A stretch of DNA of 22,539 nt, taken from an uncultured Alistipes sp. Its GTDB lineage: Bacteria > Bacteroidota > Bacteroidia > Bacteroidales > Rikenellaceae. Where the stretch lies: contig CAJUIE010000013.1 of NCBI GenBank assembly GCA_910586375.1, positions 1-22,539 of the forward strand, in the 5' to 3' direction. Shown in pieces: positions 6,278 through 15,295 of this stretch. The translations under genes were made by a program, and so were the position numbers. Positions within the stretch are counted from its first letter, which is position 1. Every line of letters begins with the position of its first letter. The notes beneath the pieces were generated by a model, which saw only the letters and a list, made by a program, of their open reading frames with translations, made no database searches and had not been told where the DNA came from.

Positions 6278-7102
6278 ATGGACTACATCGCACTCAACAT
6301 TGCGGTCGCAGAGACCGAACAAGCCGAGATACTGACTGCCTTTCTGGCCGACTTCCCATTCGAAAGTTTCGAAACCGCCGAGGGAATCCTCAAAGCCTAC
6401 ATCCCGCGGGACCGGCTGGCCGACTGCAAGGAGCAGGTAGACTCGCTGCTGGTCCGACAGGGTATTGAGGGGCACTACATAGCCATCGAAACACAGAACT
6501 GGAATGCTCTGTGGGAGAGTAATTTTCCAGCAATTGACATTGAAGGCCGGCTACGTATCCGGGCACCGTTCCATGAGACGGCACCTGCAGGCGAAATGGA
6601 GGCGATCATCATGCCCCGCATGTCGTTCGGCACGGGACACCACGCCACCACGTGGTTGATGGCCCGCGCCGTACTCGACCTGAAAGTCGCAGGACGTCGG
6701 GGACTCGATATGGGCAGTGGTACGGGCGTGCTGGCGATCGTGGCGGCCAAGTGCGGCGCTACCCATGTCGATGCCGTGGACATCGACGACTGGGCCGATG
6801 CCAGCTGCCGCGAGAACATAACGACCAACGGAGTAACCGACTACATAGAACCCCTGCATGGCGATGTGCGCCGGATAGCAGGACGGCACTACGACTTCAT
6901 CCTGGCCAACATCAACCGCAATATCCTCATTGCCGACATGGCCGCCTACGCTGCAGCGCTCAACGCAGGCGGCGATCTGGTGATGAGCGGATTCCTCGAA
7001 GCCGACGTCGATGCCATAACATCGACGGCCGAGGCCGAAGGACTGCATCGCGTCGCCACAGCCGAGCGCGAAGGGTGGATGGTCGTACACGTGCGTAAAT
7101 GA
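6278..7102 (+). CDS. prmA: Ribosomal protein L11 methyltransferase
   Basis: PrmA methylates lysines and the N-terminus of ribosomal protein L11 using S-adenosylmethionine. The 274-residue protein has the N-terminal L11-binding domain (about 1-90), then the hallmark MSFGTGHHATT (about 115-125), the SAM-binding glycine motif LDMGSGTG (143-150) with the acidic VDAVDID strand end after it, and ILANINRNIL, the NxN-type motif of the family. The ATG at 6278 gives a normal N-terminus. Its stop overlaps the recO start by four bases (ATGA), so the two are translationally coupled. The leader carries repeats instead of a clear promoter box. Confidence 0.95.
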   Translation: MDYIALNIAVAETEQAEILTAFLADFPFESFETAEGILKAYIPRDRLADCKEQVDSLLVRQGIEGHYIAIETQNWNALWESNFPAIDIEGRLRIRAPFHETAPAGEMEAIIMPRMSFGTGHHATTWLMARAVLDLKVAGRRGLDMGSGTGVLAIVAAKCGATHVDAVDIDDWADASCRENITTNGVTDYIEPLHGDVRRIAGRHYDFILANINRNILIADMAAYAAALNAGGDLVMSGFLEADVDAITSTAEAEGLHRVATAEREGWMVVHVRK

Positions 7103-7824
7103 AGAGCTACAAGGGGCGCGGGATAGTTCTCCACACGCTCAAATATGGCGACTCGGCAATGATTGCCTACTTGCTGACCGATATCGGCGGTCGCCGCAGC
7201 TACATGATTCAGGGTGTGAGGAGCCGCCTCGGCCGAGGTTCGAAACTGGCTCTCTTCCAGCCAATGTTTCCCGTGGAATTCGAGGGACTGGAGTCATCGA
7301 AGCTCCAGATGGACCGCTTCAAGGAAGTAAAGGCCGGATTCGTGTTACAAAGTCTGCCATTCGACGTCCGCAAGTCGACCGTGGCACTCTTCATGGCCGA
7401 GGTTCTCTATCGTCTGGTGCGAGAGAGCGAACCCGACGAAGCGCTGTTCGACTTCGTGTGGAGTTCTGCAGAAGCGCTCGACACGCTGGGCGATGGTGTG
7501 GCCAACTTCCACCTCTGGTTCCTGGCCCGCCTGAGCCGCTACCTGGGATTTCACCCCGGCAACGAATACACCCCCGATGCATGGTTTGACATCCGCGAGG
7601 GGCTCTTCGTCAGCCGACAACCGTTCCACACGGAGATAATGGACCGCACATGCGCCCGCACCCTGCACTGCCTGATGGAGTGCGACGTACGGCATCTGGC
7701 CAACATAGAAATGAACCGCACCCAGCGGGTGGCGTTCCTCAACGCTATGCTGGCCTACTTCGGCTACCACCTCGATGCCATCGACGCCGTGCAATCGGTA
7801 CGCATCTTGCGAGAAGTTTTCTGA
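7099..7824 (+). CDS. recO: DNA repair protein RecO
   Basis: RecO works with RecR to load RecA on SSB-coated DNA in gap repair. The 241-residue length and the N-terminal OB-fold fit: GRGIVLHTLKYGDSAMIAYLLTD (about residues 6-28), then the basic GVRSRLGRGSKLALFQP segment and the FKEV strand. A helical C-terminal domain follows. No clear four-Cys zinc finger is visible in the C-terminal domain, as in many Bacteroidetes RecO proteins. It overlaps prmA by 4 bases and is followed 55 bases later by a small secreted protein. Confidence 0.9.
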   Translation: MKSYKGRGIVLHTLKYGDSAMIAYLLTDIGGRRSYMIQGVRSRLGRGSKLALFQPMFPVEFEGLESSKLQMDRFKEVKAGFVLQSLPFDVRKSTVALFMAEVLYRLVRESEPDEALFDFVWSSAEALDTLGDGVANFHLWFLARLSRYLGFHPGNEYTPDAWFDIREGLFVSRQPFHTEIMDRTCARTLHCLMECDVRHLANIEMNRTQRVAFLNAMLAYFGYHLDAIDAVQSVRILREVF

Positions 7825-7879
7825 AAGACCGCGAAAGCCACAAAAAAGGCCGAAACGATCCTCAAAAAAACTCTGCACG

Positions 7880-8266
7880 ATGAAAAACGCCCTGTTGAAA
7901 ATCCTTGTAACGATCCTGACGCTGACCGTCGCATCGACGACCTCAGCCCAGGAACCGGCCTTCGGTCCGGCAGACTCTCTGCGCACGACGACGCGCCCCA
8001 TATTGCCCGACACGCTGGTGCACCCAACTCCGTGGCACCCCGACTTCATGGCACAGGAACGTCTGCGCACCCAGCCAGCCGTGTCGATGACTTCGGTAGT
8101 AGAAATCCGCCAGGAGAATCTGCCCCGACGAATCGTGGTGCTGGACAACAACACCCTGCAACTGGGCCAGTACCTCACCCTCTCCAACGGTCAGGCGTGG
8201 CACTGGGGCCCCTTCCTCAACGCCTTTCTGGACGCACGAACACTCTCGTTCCCCCTGCCCCGCTAA
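7880..8266 (+). CDS. Small secreted protein of unknown function
   Basis: The 128-residue protein starts at ATG 7880, where MKNALLKILVTILTLTVASTTSAQ forms a clear signal peptide; an in-frame ATG upstream (7775) lies inside recO and would bury the signal. The mature part is about 105 residues. A Pro/Thr-rich stretch, likely unstructured, is followed by a more ordered tail with ENLPRRIVVLDNNTLQLGQYLTLSNGQAWHWGPF. There is no lipobox, metal motif or cysteine. I do not recognise the family. It sits between recO and a porin gene, so an envelope role is the only hint. Confidence 0.7.
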   Translation: MKNALLKILVTILTLTVASTTSAQEPAFGPADSLRTTTRPILPDTLVHPTPWHPDFMAQERLRTQPAVSMTSVVEIRQENLPRRIVVLDNNTLQLGQYLTLSNGQAWHWGPFLNAFLDARTLSFPLPR

Positions 8267-8359
8267 AGTCGGCTGACGACACCCGGAATAAGTATTAACA
8301 CGTATTGTCCGTTTGCTGCGGATTCGCCAAATTTGCAACGCAAACAAAACGATTCTGTC

Positions 8360-9388
8360 ATGAAACGGACTTTTCTGCTGCTGGTGCTGCTGCTCGTCTC
8401 CACCGCTTCGCTACGGGCACAACACCCCTCCAGCTCCGAAACGAAGCCCTTGCTCCGGGAACGAATAGCCGTCCGTCTGCCCCGATTTTCGGGCTACGTA
8501 CAGACCGGATATCAGTGGTCCGATGAAGAGTCGACCTTCTTTCTGAAGCGCATCCGGCTGTCGATGACGGGCGACATAATACCCAAAGTCGACTACAAAA
8601 TCCAGATCGAATTTGCCAAGCCCCAAATAGTCGACGCCTTCATCCAATACAAGCCCCTGCATGAGCTCAATATCAAATTGGGCCAGTATAAAGTGCCTTT
8701 CTCGATCGAGAATACCCAGTATGCCCCCACAGAAACGGAGTTTATCGAATTGCCGCTCGTGCTGCGCTATTTGCTGGGCTCCGATGAGCTGCTCAACGGC
8801 GCTGCAGCCTCGGGACGCGACATAGGCGCCACCCTCTGGGGCGGTTTTTTCAAGCGCGACGGCTACAGCATCGTCAACTACGACATAAGCGTTTTCAACG
8901 GCGCCGGGATCAACTCGCTGGATGACAACAAATCGAAAGATGTAGTAGCACGCTTGACCCTCAACCCTGTGAACGGGTTGTTGATCTCCGGGTCCTACTA
9001 CTGGGGCGAGTACGGCGCTTCGTACCTCAAACGAGAACGCTACGCGGCCGGGGCTTGCTACGACCGTGGCGCTGTCGTCGTACGCGGCGAGTGGATTGGC
9101 GGCACAACGGGCCTCTCCTCCGGAACCAATCTCCACAGCGGAGGTTGGTATGTCCTGGCCGGCTGGCGCGCACCCCACGCTCTGATGCCCGCCGTGCGCA
9201 TGGAGTCCTTCGCGGCAGACAACACCCGCGCCGCGGCAACGCGCCAGACCAACTACACGGCGGGACTGAAGTGGGCGCCCGTCGAATACTTCCGCTGCCA
9301 GCTCAACTACACTTACGAAGACTACGGCGCCGCCTACGATCTTTCACACCGCCACGTCGTAGCCGTGATGGTAACGGGAAAATTTTAA
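8360..9388 (+). CDS. Phosphate-selective porin O/P family outer-membrane porin
   Basis: The 342-residue protein starts at ATG 8360 (a TTG at 8333 would precede the signal peptide). MKRTFLLLVLLLVSTASLRAQ is a clean signal peptide. The mature protein is a string of beta-barrel strands. RLSMTGDIIPKVDYKIQIEFAKPQIVDAFIQYK and LGQYKVPFSIE are typical of the OprP/OprO family as found in Bacteroidetes, and the last residue is Phe (MVTGKF), as expected for insertion by BamA. The substrate is probably phosphate or other anions by family, though many members are unproven. It ends 3 bases from the convergent ygiQ, with no room for a terminator. Confidence 0.85.
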   Translation: MKRTFLLLVLLLVSTASLRAQHPSSSETKPLLRERIAVRLPRFSGYVQTGYQWSDEESTFFLKRIRLSMTGDIIPKVDYKIQIEFAKPQIVDAFIQYKPLHELNIKLGQYKVPFSIENTQYAPTETEFIELPLVLRYLLGSDELLNGAAASGRDIGATLWGGFFKRDGYSIVNYDISVFNGAGINSLDDNKSKDVVARLTLNPVNGLLISGSYYWGEYGASYLKRERYAAGACYDRGAVVVRGEWIGGTTGLSSGTNLHSGGWYVLAGWRAPHALMPAVRMESFAADNTRAAATRQTNYTAGLKWAPVEYFRCQLNYTYEDYGAAYDLSHRHVVAVMVTGKF

Positions 9389-9391
9389 CAC

Positions 9392-11092
9392 TCAGCGCTT
9401 GAAAAAGTAGCTTTTCTGCCGACGTTTCTCCTCCTGCGAGCGGGCGACGCAGACTTTTTCGTGGGTATAAGGATTCTCCCCCGTATAAAACATCACTGAC
9501 GAGAGGGTCATGGGTGTAGGGGTGAGGTCCTGGACCTGTTCGAGCGTGAAATGGAGTTTGCCCAGCACTTTTTGCGCCAGAGCCCGCATATCGCGTTCCG
9601 TGCATCCGGGGTGCGACGAAATAAAATAAGGTATGAGCTGATAAGGCAGCGCTTCCTGTTTGCAGAAGCGGCGGAAATCGGCATTCAGGGCCTCGAACAT
9701 GGCGAACGGCGGCTTGCGCATAAGCCGCAACACATTCTCCTCGGTATGTTCCGGCGCCACCTTCAGCCGACCCGACGTGTGGTGCTTCAGCACCGTTTCC
9801 AGATAAGGCGAGCCATCGAAAAGATCATAACGTATGCCGCTGCCGATAAAGGCCTTTTTAATGCCCTTGACCGCGCGGATGCGGGCATAAAGGTCGAGCA
9901 GCGGCCGGTGGTCGTTATCAAGGTTGGGGCACCTCTTCGGATGCAGGCATGACGGGCGCCGGCACTGGCGGCACAAGTCACGGTTGCGACCGCCCATGCG
10001 GTACATATTGGCCGAGGGCGCGCCCACGTCGGAGAGGTAACCTTTGAAATCGGGCATCTTCACAATCCGTTCCACCTCCGCCAGAACAGAGCGTTCGCTC
10101 CGCGAACTGATGAACTTGCCCTGATGGGCCGAAATCGTGCAGAACGAGCACCCGCCAAAGCAACCCCGGTGGATGTTGACCGAAAATTTGATCATCTCCC
10201 ACGCCGGGATAGCCCCCTTGCCTGCGTAACGCGGATGGGGCGCCCGCTCATAAGGCAGATCAAACGAACGGTCGATCTCCCCGGTAGTCAGTGTCGCATG
10301 GGGCGGCGTGACAACCACACAACGGTCGCCGACCGACTCGACCAGTGTGACGTCGGGTTCCAGAAGATTGCTCTGCGTCTCGATAACGGTAAAATTATCT
10401 CCGAAAGCCCGTCTGTCGTCCCGACACTCTTCGAAACTGTGCAGACGAATCGTTGTTGCCGGATCAAGCCGCGAAACATAAGCTTCATCGGCCACAAAAG
10501 ACACTTGCCGAAGCTTACGCAAGAGCTTGGCGTTAAATCCGTTGCGCATGGCCCGTGCCACCTCGGGGATGACCCGTTCACCCATACCGTAAGTCAAAAG
10601 GTCGGCACCCGACTCAATAAGAACCGAGGGCTTCAGCGTATTGCTCCAATAGTCATAGTGGGTCAGGCGCCTGAGCGAGGCTTCGATGCCGCCGATAACG
10701 ACCGGGACATGGGGATACAACCGCTTGAGAATCTGCGTATAAACCGTGACGGCATAATCGGGCCGGAATCCTGCCTTGCCGCCGGGCGTATAGGCATCGT
10801 CATGACGCAGCCGCAAATTGGCCGTATAATGATTGACCATCGAATCCATAGCCCCGGCCGAGACGCCGAAAAAGAGGCGCGGGGCCCCCAGCTTCGTGAA
10901 GTCGCGCAAATCATCCCGCCAATTGGGCTGAGGAACAATCGCCACACGATAACCCTCGGCCTCCAAAAGGCGTCCGATAACCGCCGCGCCAAAAGCCGGG
11001 TGATCGATATAAGCGTCACCCGTGAAAAGGATGACATCAAGCTCGTCCCAACCCCGGGCCCGCACTTCCTTTATGGTCGTAGGTAAAAACAA
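9392..11092 (-). CDS. ygiQ: YgiQ family radical SAM protein
   Basis: The 566-residue protein has the YgiQ N-terminal domain (FLPTT ... GWDELDVILFTGDAYIDHPAFG; GIEASLRRLTHYDYW at about 135-149) and then a radical SAM domain with the iron-sulfur motif CFGGCSFC (C311, C315, C318). VAPEHTEENVLRLM and LIPYFISSHPGC occur near the C-terminus. The family uses a [4Fe-4S] cluster and SAM, but its substrate is not established. The start must be a TTG at 11092: the frame upstream hits TAG five codons earlier, and FLPTT is the usual N-terminus. It lies 22 bases after rluD on the same strand, last in the long minus-strand run. Confidence 0.92.
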   Translation of the reverse strand: MFLPTTIKEVRARGWDELDVILFTGDAYIDHPAFGAAVIGRLLEAEGYRVAIVPQPNWRDDLRDFTKLGAPRLFFGVSAGAMDSMVNHYTANLRLRHDDAYTPGGKAGFRPDYAVTVYTQILKRLYPHVPVVIGGIEASLRRLTHYDYWSNTLKPSVLIESGADLLTYGMGERVIPEVARAMRNGFNAKLLRKLRQVSFVADEAYVSRLDPATTIRLHSFEECRDDRRAFGDNFTVIETQSNLLEPDVTLVESVGDRCVVVTPPHATLTTGEIDRSFDLPYERAPHPRYAGKGAIPAWEMIKFSVNIHRGCFGGCSFCTISAHQGKFISSRSERSVLAEVERIVKMPDFKGYLSDVGAPSANMYRMGGRNRDLCRQCRRPSCLHPKRCPNLDNDHRPLLDLYARIRAVKGIKKAFIGSGIRYDLFDGSPYLETVLKHHTSGRLKVAPEHTEENVLRLMRKPPFAMFEALNADFRRFCKQEALPYQLIPYFISSHPGCTERDMRALAQKVLGKLHFTLEQVQDLTPTPMTLSSVMFYTGENPYTHEKVCVARSQEEKRRQKSYFFKR

Positions 11093-11114
11093 ATCAAGAC
11101 GAAGCTATTATTTT

Positions 11115-12185
11115 TCAGTTCTCTTTTTCCACCGTCGTGGCGTAGTTGTCCCACTTCTCCAGCAGGGCCCGGAAGTCGCCGGGAAGCTCACTCTCAAAAG
11201 TCACAGTGCGGTGCGTCATGGGATGCTCAAAGCCCAAAAGACGCGCATGGAGCGCATGGCGCGGCATGAGAGCGAAGCAGTTTTCGATGAACTGCCGGTA
11301 CTTGGCGAAGGTTGTGCCCTTAAGGATGCGGTCGCCGCCATAACGCTCGTCGTTGAAGAGCGGATGCCCCTGCCACGCCATGTGCACGCGGATCTGATGA
11401 GTACGGCCCGTCTCTAAACGACACTCTACAAGAGTGACATAACCGTAACGCCTGAGCACCCGCCAGTGGGTCACGGCGTGTTTGCCATCCGAGCCATCTT
11501 CAAAGACATACATCTTCTGTCGCTCGCGCGGGCTACGGCCGATATTGCCCGTAATGGTTCCCTCGTCCTGCTCGAAGTCACCCCACACAAGCGCGACATA
11601 CCGGCGAGAAATGGTGTGGTCGAAAAACTGCTTGGCCAGTCGGGCGTGAACCTGTTCGTTCTTGGCAACGACCAGAAGGCCCGAAGTATTCTTGTCAATA
11701 CGATGGACCAGCCCCGCGCGCAGCTCCTCGTCGCCCGCAACCTCGGAGCCCCGGAGGTGGTAAAGCAACGCATTGACCAGCGTACCCGACCAGTTGCCCA
11801 CACCGGGGTGAACGACCATACCGGCCGGCTTATCGACAATCAGCAGGTCGGCGTCTTCATAAGGAATATCAAGCGGGATATTCTCTGCCACGAGTTCAGT
11901 TTCGCGCCGCGGATAAGGCAACACGAGACTGATACGATCGAGGGGTTTAACCTTATAACTCGACTTGGCGGGGCGATCATTGACCAGGATATTGCCGCTG
12001 TCAGCCGCAGCCTGGATACGGTTGCGCGAGCAGTGCTCCATCCTGACGGTCAGAAACTTATCGAGCCGCATGGGGGTTTGTCCCTTATCGGCTATGACAG
12101 CGAAATGTTCGTAAAGCCCCGCCTCCTCGTCATCCGGAATGACATCGACAAGGGGATCGTCGGCCCTATAATGCGGATCGGTCAT
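11115..12185 (-). CDS. rluD: RluD-like 23S rRNA pseudouridine synthase
   Basis: The 356-residue protein has an N-terminal S4 RNA-binding domain (about residues 38-88, MRLDKFLTVRMEHCSRNRIQAAADSGNILVN) and the RluA/RluD catalytic domain. The active-site motif is HRIDKNTSGLLVVAKN, with D164 as the nucleophile. LETGRTHQIRVHM and HALHARLLGFEHP are also family features. E. coli RluD makes pseudouridines in helix 69 of 23S rRNA; the exact target here is inferred. Its ATG overlaps the stop of the PASTA gene by one base (TGATG), so translation is probably coupled. An acidic extension of about 35 residues precedes the S4 domain. Confidence 0.9.
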   Translation of the reverse strand: MTDPHYRADDPLVDVIPDDEEAGLYEHFAVIADKGQTPMRLDKFLTVRMEHCSRNRIQAAADSGNILVNDRPAKSSYKVKPLDRISLVLPYPRRETELVAENIPLDIPYEDADLLIVDKPAGMVVHPGVGNWSGTLVNALLYHLRGSEVAGDEELRAGLVHRIDKNTSGLLVVAKNEQVHARLAKQFFDHTISRRYVALVWGDFEQDEGTITGNIGRSPRERQKMYVFEDGSDGKHAVTHWRVLRRYGYVTLVECRLETGRTHQIRVHMAWQGHPLFNDERYGGDRILKGTTFAKYRQFIENCFALMPRHALHARLLGFEHPMTHRTVTFESELPGDFRALLEKWDNYATTVEKEN

Positions 12186-13123
12186 CAGTCGAAGAAGTTG
12201 TCGTTCGGGTGGGCGGGCTGTTCGGTCTGCGGATCGGAATCGGCAGCGGACTCTTCGCGGCAGTCCTCCTCCTCGCGGATTCGCACCTCGGCGGTCGTGC
12301 GGGCCTGACGCTCGGCCTCAGAGCGTGCATTGTTGATCTTGCTCTCCTCGAGCGATAACCGCAATTCGACCTTTGAGCCCAAAACGGCACTTCGTTCAGC
12401 CGAAGGGCTCTGGAAATAAACCCGGGCATCCTTACGGTGAAGCAGGTCGACACCTTCGTCGAAGCTCACCTGCCCGACGTTGAGGCCCAGTTCCCACAGT
12501 CGGCTTTTGGCTTCGCGAAGCGGATAACCCACGACCTGAGGAACGACCGTAGTGCCATATCCCCCCTTGACACCCACATGAAGCGTAATGCCTGAGCCCA
12601 TCTCGGCCTCGACATGCGAAGTGGCCGTGACAGGCTTACCTCCGTAATACTCGGCCAAAACATAATTGGTGGCCATATCGGCCCGATAAACGAGCTCGTC
12701 GATTTCGAGACCCGCGATTTCGAGCATGTTCTTGGCCTGACGCAGCGAACGGTCGGCGACATAAGGCACGGGGACCATCTTCTGACGAAACGAGTTGATC
12801 GTGATATAAACCTTTCGCCCGGGCTTGACCTCGACACCTCCTTCGGGCAGCTGGTCGAGGACAATACCGCCTTCATAAGCGGGTACGAACAACGAATCGT
12901 TGATCTTGAGATCAAGGTCGCTCCTGCGAGCCAGACGATAAGCATCAACGAGCGGCATCCCGGCAAAATCGGGGACAGTACGCCGGGCACCGTGGCGCGT
13001 GCCGATCTGCATCGCGACATGGGCCACGACAGCCAGAGCCAGAACGACAGCACCAATGAGCGTCAAATTCCACAGCAGAGGATTCTGACGCAACCGTTGG
13101 TAAAGAGAGACGGGGTTCTTCAT
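12185..13123 (-). CDS. PASTA domain membrane-anchored protein
   Basis: The 312-residue protein starts at ATG 13123 (MKNPVSLYQRL); the frame is open further upstream, but that part overlaps the permease gene and is low-quality Ser/Arg-rich sequence. A short cytoplasmic tail and one membrane helix (about 17-40) are followed by three PASTA repeats (about 47-110, 115-185, 190-262) with VPDFAGMPLVDAYRLA, VPYVADRSLRQAKNMLE and VPQVVGYPLREAKSRLWELGL. A charged, disordered Glu/Gln tail ends the protein. PASTA domains bind peptidoglycan in Ser/Thr kinases and PBPs; here they lack any kinase or transpeptidase. It is probably periplasmic and sits between an Lpt-type permease and rluD. Confidence 0.88.
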   Translation of the reverse strand: MKNPVSLYQRLRQNPLLWNLTLIGAVVLALAVVAHVAMQIGTRHGARRTVPDFAGMPLVDAYRLARRSDLDLKINDSLFVPAYEGGIVLDQLPEGGVEVKPGRKVYITINSFRQKMVPVPYVADRSLRQAKNMLEIAGLEIDELVYRADMATNYVLAEYYGGKPVTATSHVEAEMGSGITLHVGVKGGYGTTVVPQVVGYPLREAKSRLWELGLNVGQVSFDEGVDLLHRKDARVYFQSPSAERSAVLGSKVELRLSLEESKINNARSEAERQARTTAEVRIREEEDCREESAADSDPQTEQPAHPNDNFFD

Positions 13124-13136
13124 AATTGTCACTCGA

Positions 13137-14240
13137 TTATTTGGGGGCCTTCCGATAAAGGTAGACCGCAATGAAGAGGTAAATGATATTAGGCAGCCAG
13201 ACAGCCAGACCGGGCGGCAGGGTGCCGCTCTTGGCGAACTCCTCGAAAAAACGATTGAAGAGAATATAAGAGAAGCAGAGACCCGTGCCGATGCCGATAT
13301 GAAGGCCCGTACCGCCGCGCACCTTACGCGAAGAGAGAGAAACGCCGATGAGCGTGAGGATGAACGTCGAAAGCGGATAAGCATAACGCGCATGACGCTC
13401 GACCTCGATAAGGTTGATCGAGTCGGAACCCTTAGCCCGCTGCTGGTCGAGAAACTCGTTGAGTTCGCGGATGTTCATGGTCTGGATCAGGGCGTTGATC
13501 TCGCCCAGCTCGGTGACCTCCAGATTGATAAGCGTATCGAGGTTACGAAACTGGGCAAAAGTCTCCACGCCCGAAGGGTCGAACTCACGCCGGGTATAAC
13601 GCGGTGCAGTCCACCGCTTGGTTTCGGGATCGAACTTTGCATCGGCGGCTTCAAGCGACCGCGTCATGGAACCGCCCTCATAATGTTCGAGCACGAAAAA
13701 CGAAGCCTGGTGCGCCCCACCGCGATAATTACGGATATAAACGAACGTGCCGGGTTCGATCTGTCGATAAATATGCTGGTCATACCGGGCATTCTGCTTG
13801 CGCTTGAGGTAGTGGGACTCAAACTCAACGATGTGCTGCTGCGAGAGGGGGATAAGCCACAGATTGAGCGTCAGCGATAACCCTCCGATGATCGCGGCCC
13901 CGAGCAAATAAGGCCACATAAGCCGCCGGAACGACATTCCCCCCGACAACATGGCAACAATCTCGGTCTGATAAGCCATCTTCGAGGTAAAAAAGATGCA
14001 GGCAATGAAGGTGAAGAGCCCCGAGAACTGATTGATGAAGAAAGGGATGAAGTTGAGGTAATAATCGAGAATCACGCTCTTGAGCGGGGCGTGAAGCTCG
14101 GTAAAGTCGTCGATCTTCTCCACATAATCGAAAAGCACGACCACGACGATGATCATCGCGATGGCGAAGAAATAAGTCGAGAGGAACTTACCCAATATAT
14201 ACCGGTCGAGAATCTTGAAGCCGGGGAAACGGAGTTTCAT
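13137..14240 (-). CDS. LptF/LptG family lipopolysaccharide export permease
   Basis: The 367-residue protein starts at ATG 14240 (MKLRFPGFKILDRYILGKFL); a TTG six codons upstream is less likely. It has the LptF/LptG (YjgP/YjgQ) layout: three N-terminal helices (about 18-39, 62-86, 108-131), a periplasmic beta-jellyroll domain (about 135-265), and three C-terminal helices. The N-terminal IDRYILGKFL-like start and MLSGGMSFRRLMWP, the coupling-helix region for the LptB ATPase, are typical. With LptB and its partner it extracts lipopolysaccharide from the inner membrane. F versus G cannot be decided. It ends 13 bases before the PASTA start. Confidence 0.9.
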   Translation of the reverse strand: MKLRFPGFKILDRYILGKFLSTYFFAIAMIIVVVVLFDYVEKIDDFTELHAPLKSVILDYYLNFIPFFINQFSGLFTFIACIFFTSKMAYQTEIVAMLSGGMSFRRLMWPYLLGAAIIGGLSLTLNLWLIPLSQQHIVEFESHYLKRKQNARYDQHIYRQIEPGTFVYIRNYRGGAHQASFFVLEHYEGGSMTRSLEAADAKFDPETKRWTAPRYTRREFDPSGVETFAQFRNLDTLINLEVTELGEINALIQTMNIRELNEFLDQQRAKGSDSINLIEVERHARYAYPLSTFILTLIGVSLSSRKVRGGTGLHIGIGTGLCFSYILFNRFFEEFAKSGTLPPGLAVWLPNIIYLFIAVYLYRKAPK

Positions 14241-14279
14241 AGGCAATCGTGACGACAATTGGAATTACACAAAAACTAC

Positions 14280-15272
14280 TTAATCCTCTACCTCATAAGG
14301 TATGCCGGTATTTTTGCAATAATGTTCGACCTCTTCGTCGCCCGACATGGAGTAATCGCAAAACTGCCGAAAAGCGGCTTTGGTGGAGTCGACATACCTT
14401 TTCTGAGCATCAATCAACCGAACGACATGATCGATGAAATCGCGCATGTCCGAATTAATACCACATAATTTATCAATCGTCCGAAAATCCAGGGGCCGGA
14501 ACTTCGCCGGATAAAGAACCTTGCTGCTAAAAGCATCGGTACTCAGCTTAATAATACCGATACCGAAGGTCTGGGTCAACCGTTCCATCTCTTCGCGCAG
14601 CTTGTTTTCATCGATCTCCACAGCTACCAGCCACCCGTAATTGGCCCAACTTGAATTGCTGACCGCCTGAAAAAAATAACGCTTGAGCTCGTAATCGGAG
14701 TGAATATCGCGCTTGAGTTCATAACTCGACAGAATCACGCTGTCGCTCTTATTGAGAAGTCCGTGCAACGCCTGGCAGGCAGAATCATTAGGCAGGCGCA
14801 ACCGCAGGTTGACCATATCGGGATGCACCCAGTTTTGGCTACCGTCATCTTTCGTGCTCGAAACTTCATGACGAATCGTCTTGGTGAAACTGTCGTCCGA
14901 CGCGGAGTTCAACCAAGTACACAGCAGCGGGTGAAGATCCCGCTCGACCCATGACTTACGCGGGTCCTTGCTCCTATTCTGGCTGGCCGATACGCCTTTG
15001 ACTTCTCCCGGCAGGTCCTCCAATGCAGCCAGTACCTGAACTTCGTATTTGGAATAATAATAAAGATACCCCCCGCCGACCTTCGTGCGTTTAACCCGGC
15101 TGTCGTTGCGACGGATAAAATCGCCGCAAAGAGCCTGAACGGTCGCGCTGGGAGTCTTTCCCTTGTCGAAATCATACAATTTGTTTGCACAAATCAATTG
15201 AAATATTTCACTGGCCGAACAAGCACGCGGTTCAGCTTCCAATACGTTGAGAATCGCTTCTTTTATTGTCAT
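14280..15272 (-). CDS. HARE-HTH domain protein with PD-(D/E)xK-like region (COG2958/HrgA-like)
   Basis: The 330-residue protein has an N-terminal winged helix of the HARE-HTH type (about 1-75): TIKEAILNVLEAEPRACSASEI is followed by TPSATVQALCGDFIRR and a wing ending GGGYLYYY. This domain occurs in restriction-linked and chromatin proteins. The middle part resembles the COG2958/HrgA family. WVHPDMVNLRL (P151, D152) and SSYELK (E185, K187) together form a plausible PD-(D/E)xK nuclease core. The gene is AT-richer than its neighbours and sits within 23 and 39 bases of tgt and the Lpt permease, so it looks inserted into an operon. HrgA-type genes sit beside or replace restriction enzymes in Helicobacter. 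Catalysis is inferred. Confidence 0.72.
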   Translation of the reverse strand: MTIKEAILNVLEAEPRACSASEIFQLICANKLYDFDKGKTPSATVQALCGDFIRRNDSRVKRTKVGGGYLYYYSKYEVQVLAALEDLPGEVKGVSASQNRSKDPRKSWVERDLHPLLCTWLNSASDDSFTKTIRHEVSSTKDDGSQNWVHPDMVNLRLRLPNDSACQALHGLLNKSDSVILSSYELKRDIHSDYELKRYFFQAVSNSSWANYGWLVAVEIDENKLREEMERLTQTFGIGIIKLSTDAFSSKVLYPAKFRPLDFRTIDKLCGINSDMRDFIDHVVRLIDAQKRYVDSTKAAFRQFCDYSMSGDEEVEHYCKNTGIPYEVED

Positions 15273-15295
15273 GGAAATATTCGAAAGAGGTGGTT

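Noticed and set aside
5874..6335. 153-codon frame in another phase across cassette A
   Set aside because: The lectin-like reading of the cassette is in a different frame and is supported by copy B; this frame runs into the prmA start.
7345..8187. Minus-strand frame across recO and the small secreted gene (280 codons)
   Set aside because: It covers two plausible plus-strand genes and has no recognisable domain.
10124..11086. Long open frame on the plus strand across ygiQ (320 codons)
   Set aside because: It is antisense to a gene with full radical SAM motifs; the translation has no domain and exists because GC-rich codons leave few stops on the other strand.
11466..12308. Long plus-strand frame across rluD (280 codons)
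   Set aside because: It is the complement of a clear pseudouridine synthase; no motif or start context.
13124..13393. 90-residue N-terminal extension of the PASTA protein
   Set aside because: It overlaps the Lpt permease gene and is Ser/Arg-rich; the ATG at 13123 is followed directly by a proper tail and membrane helix.
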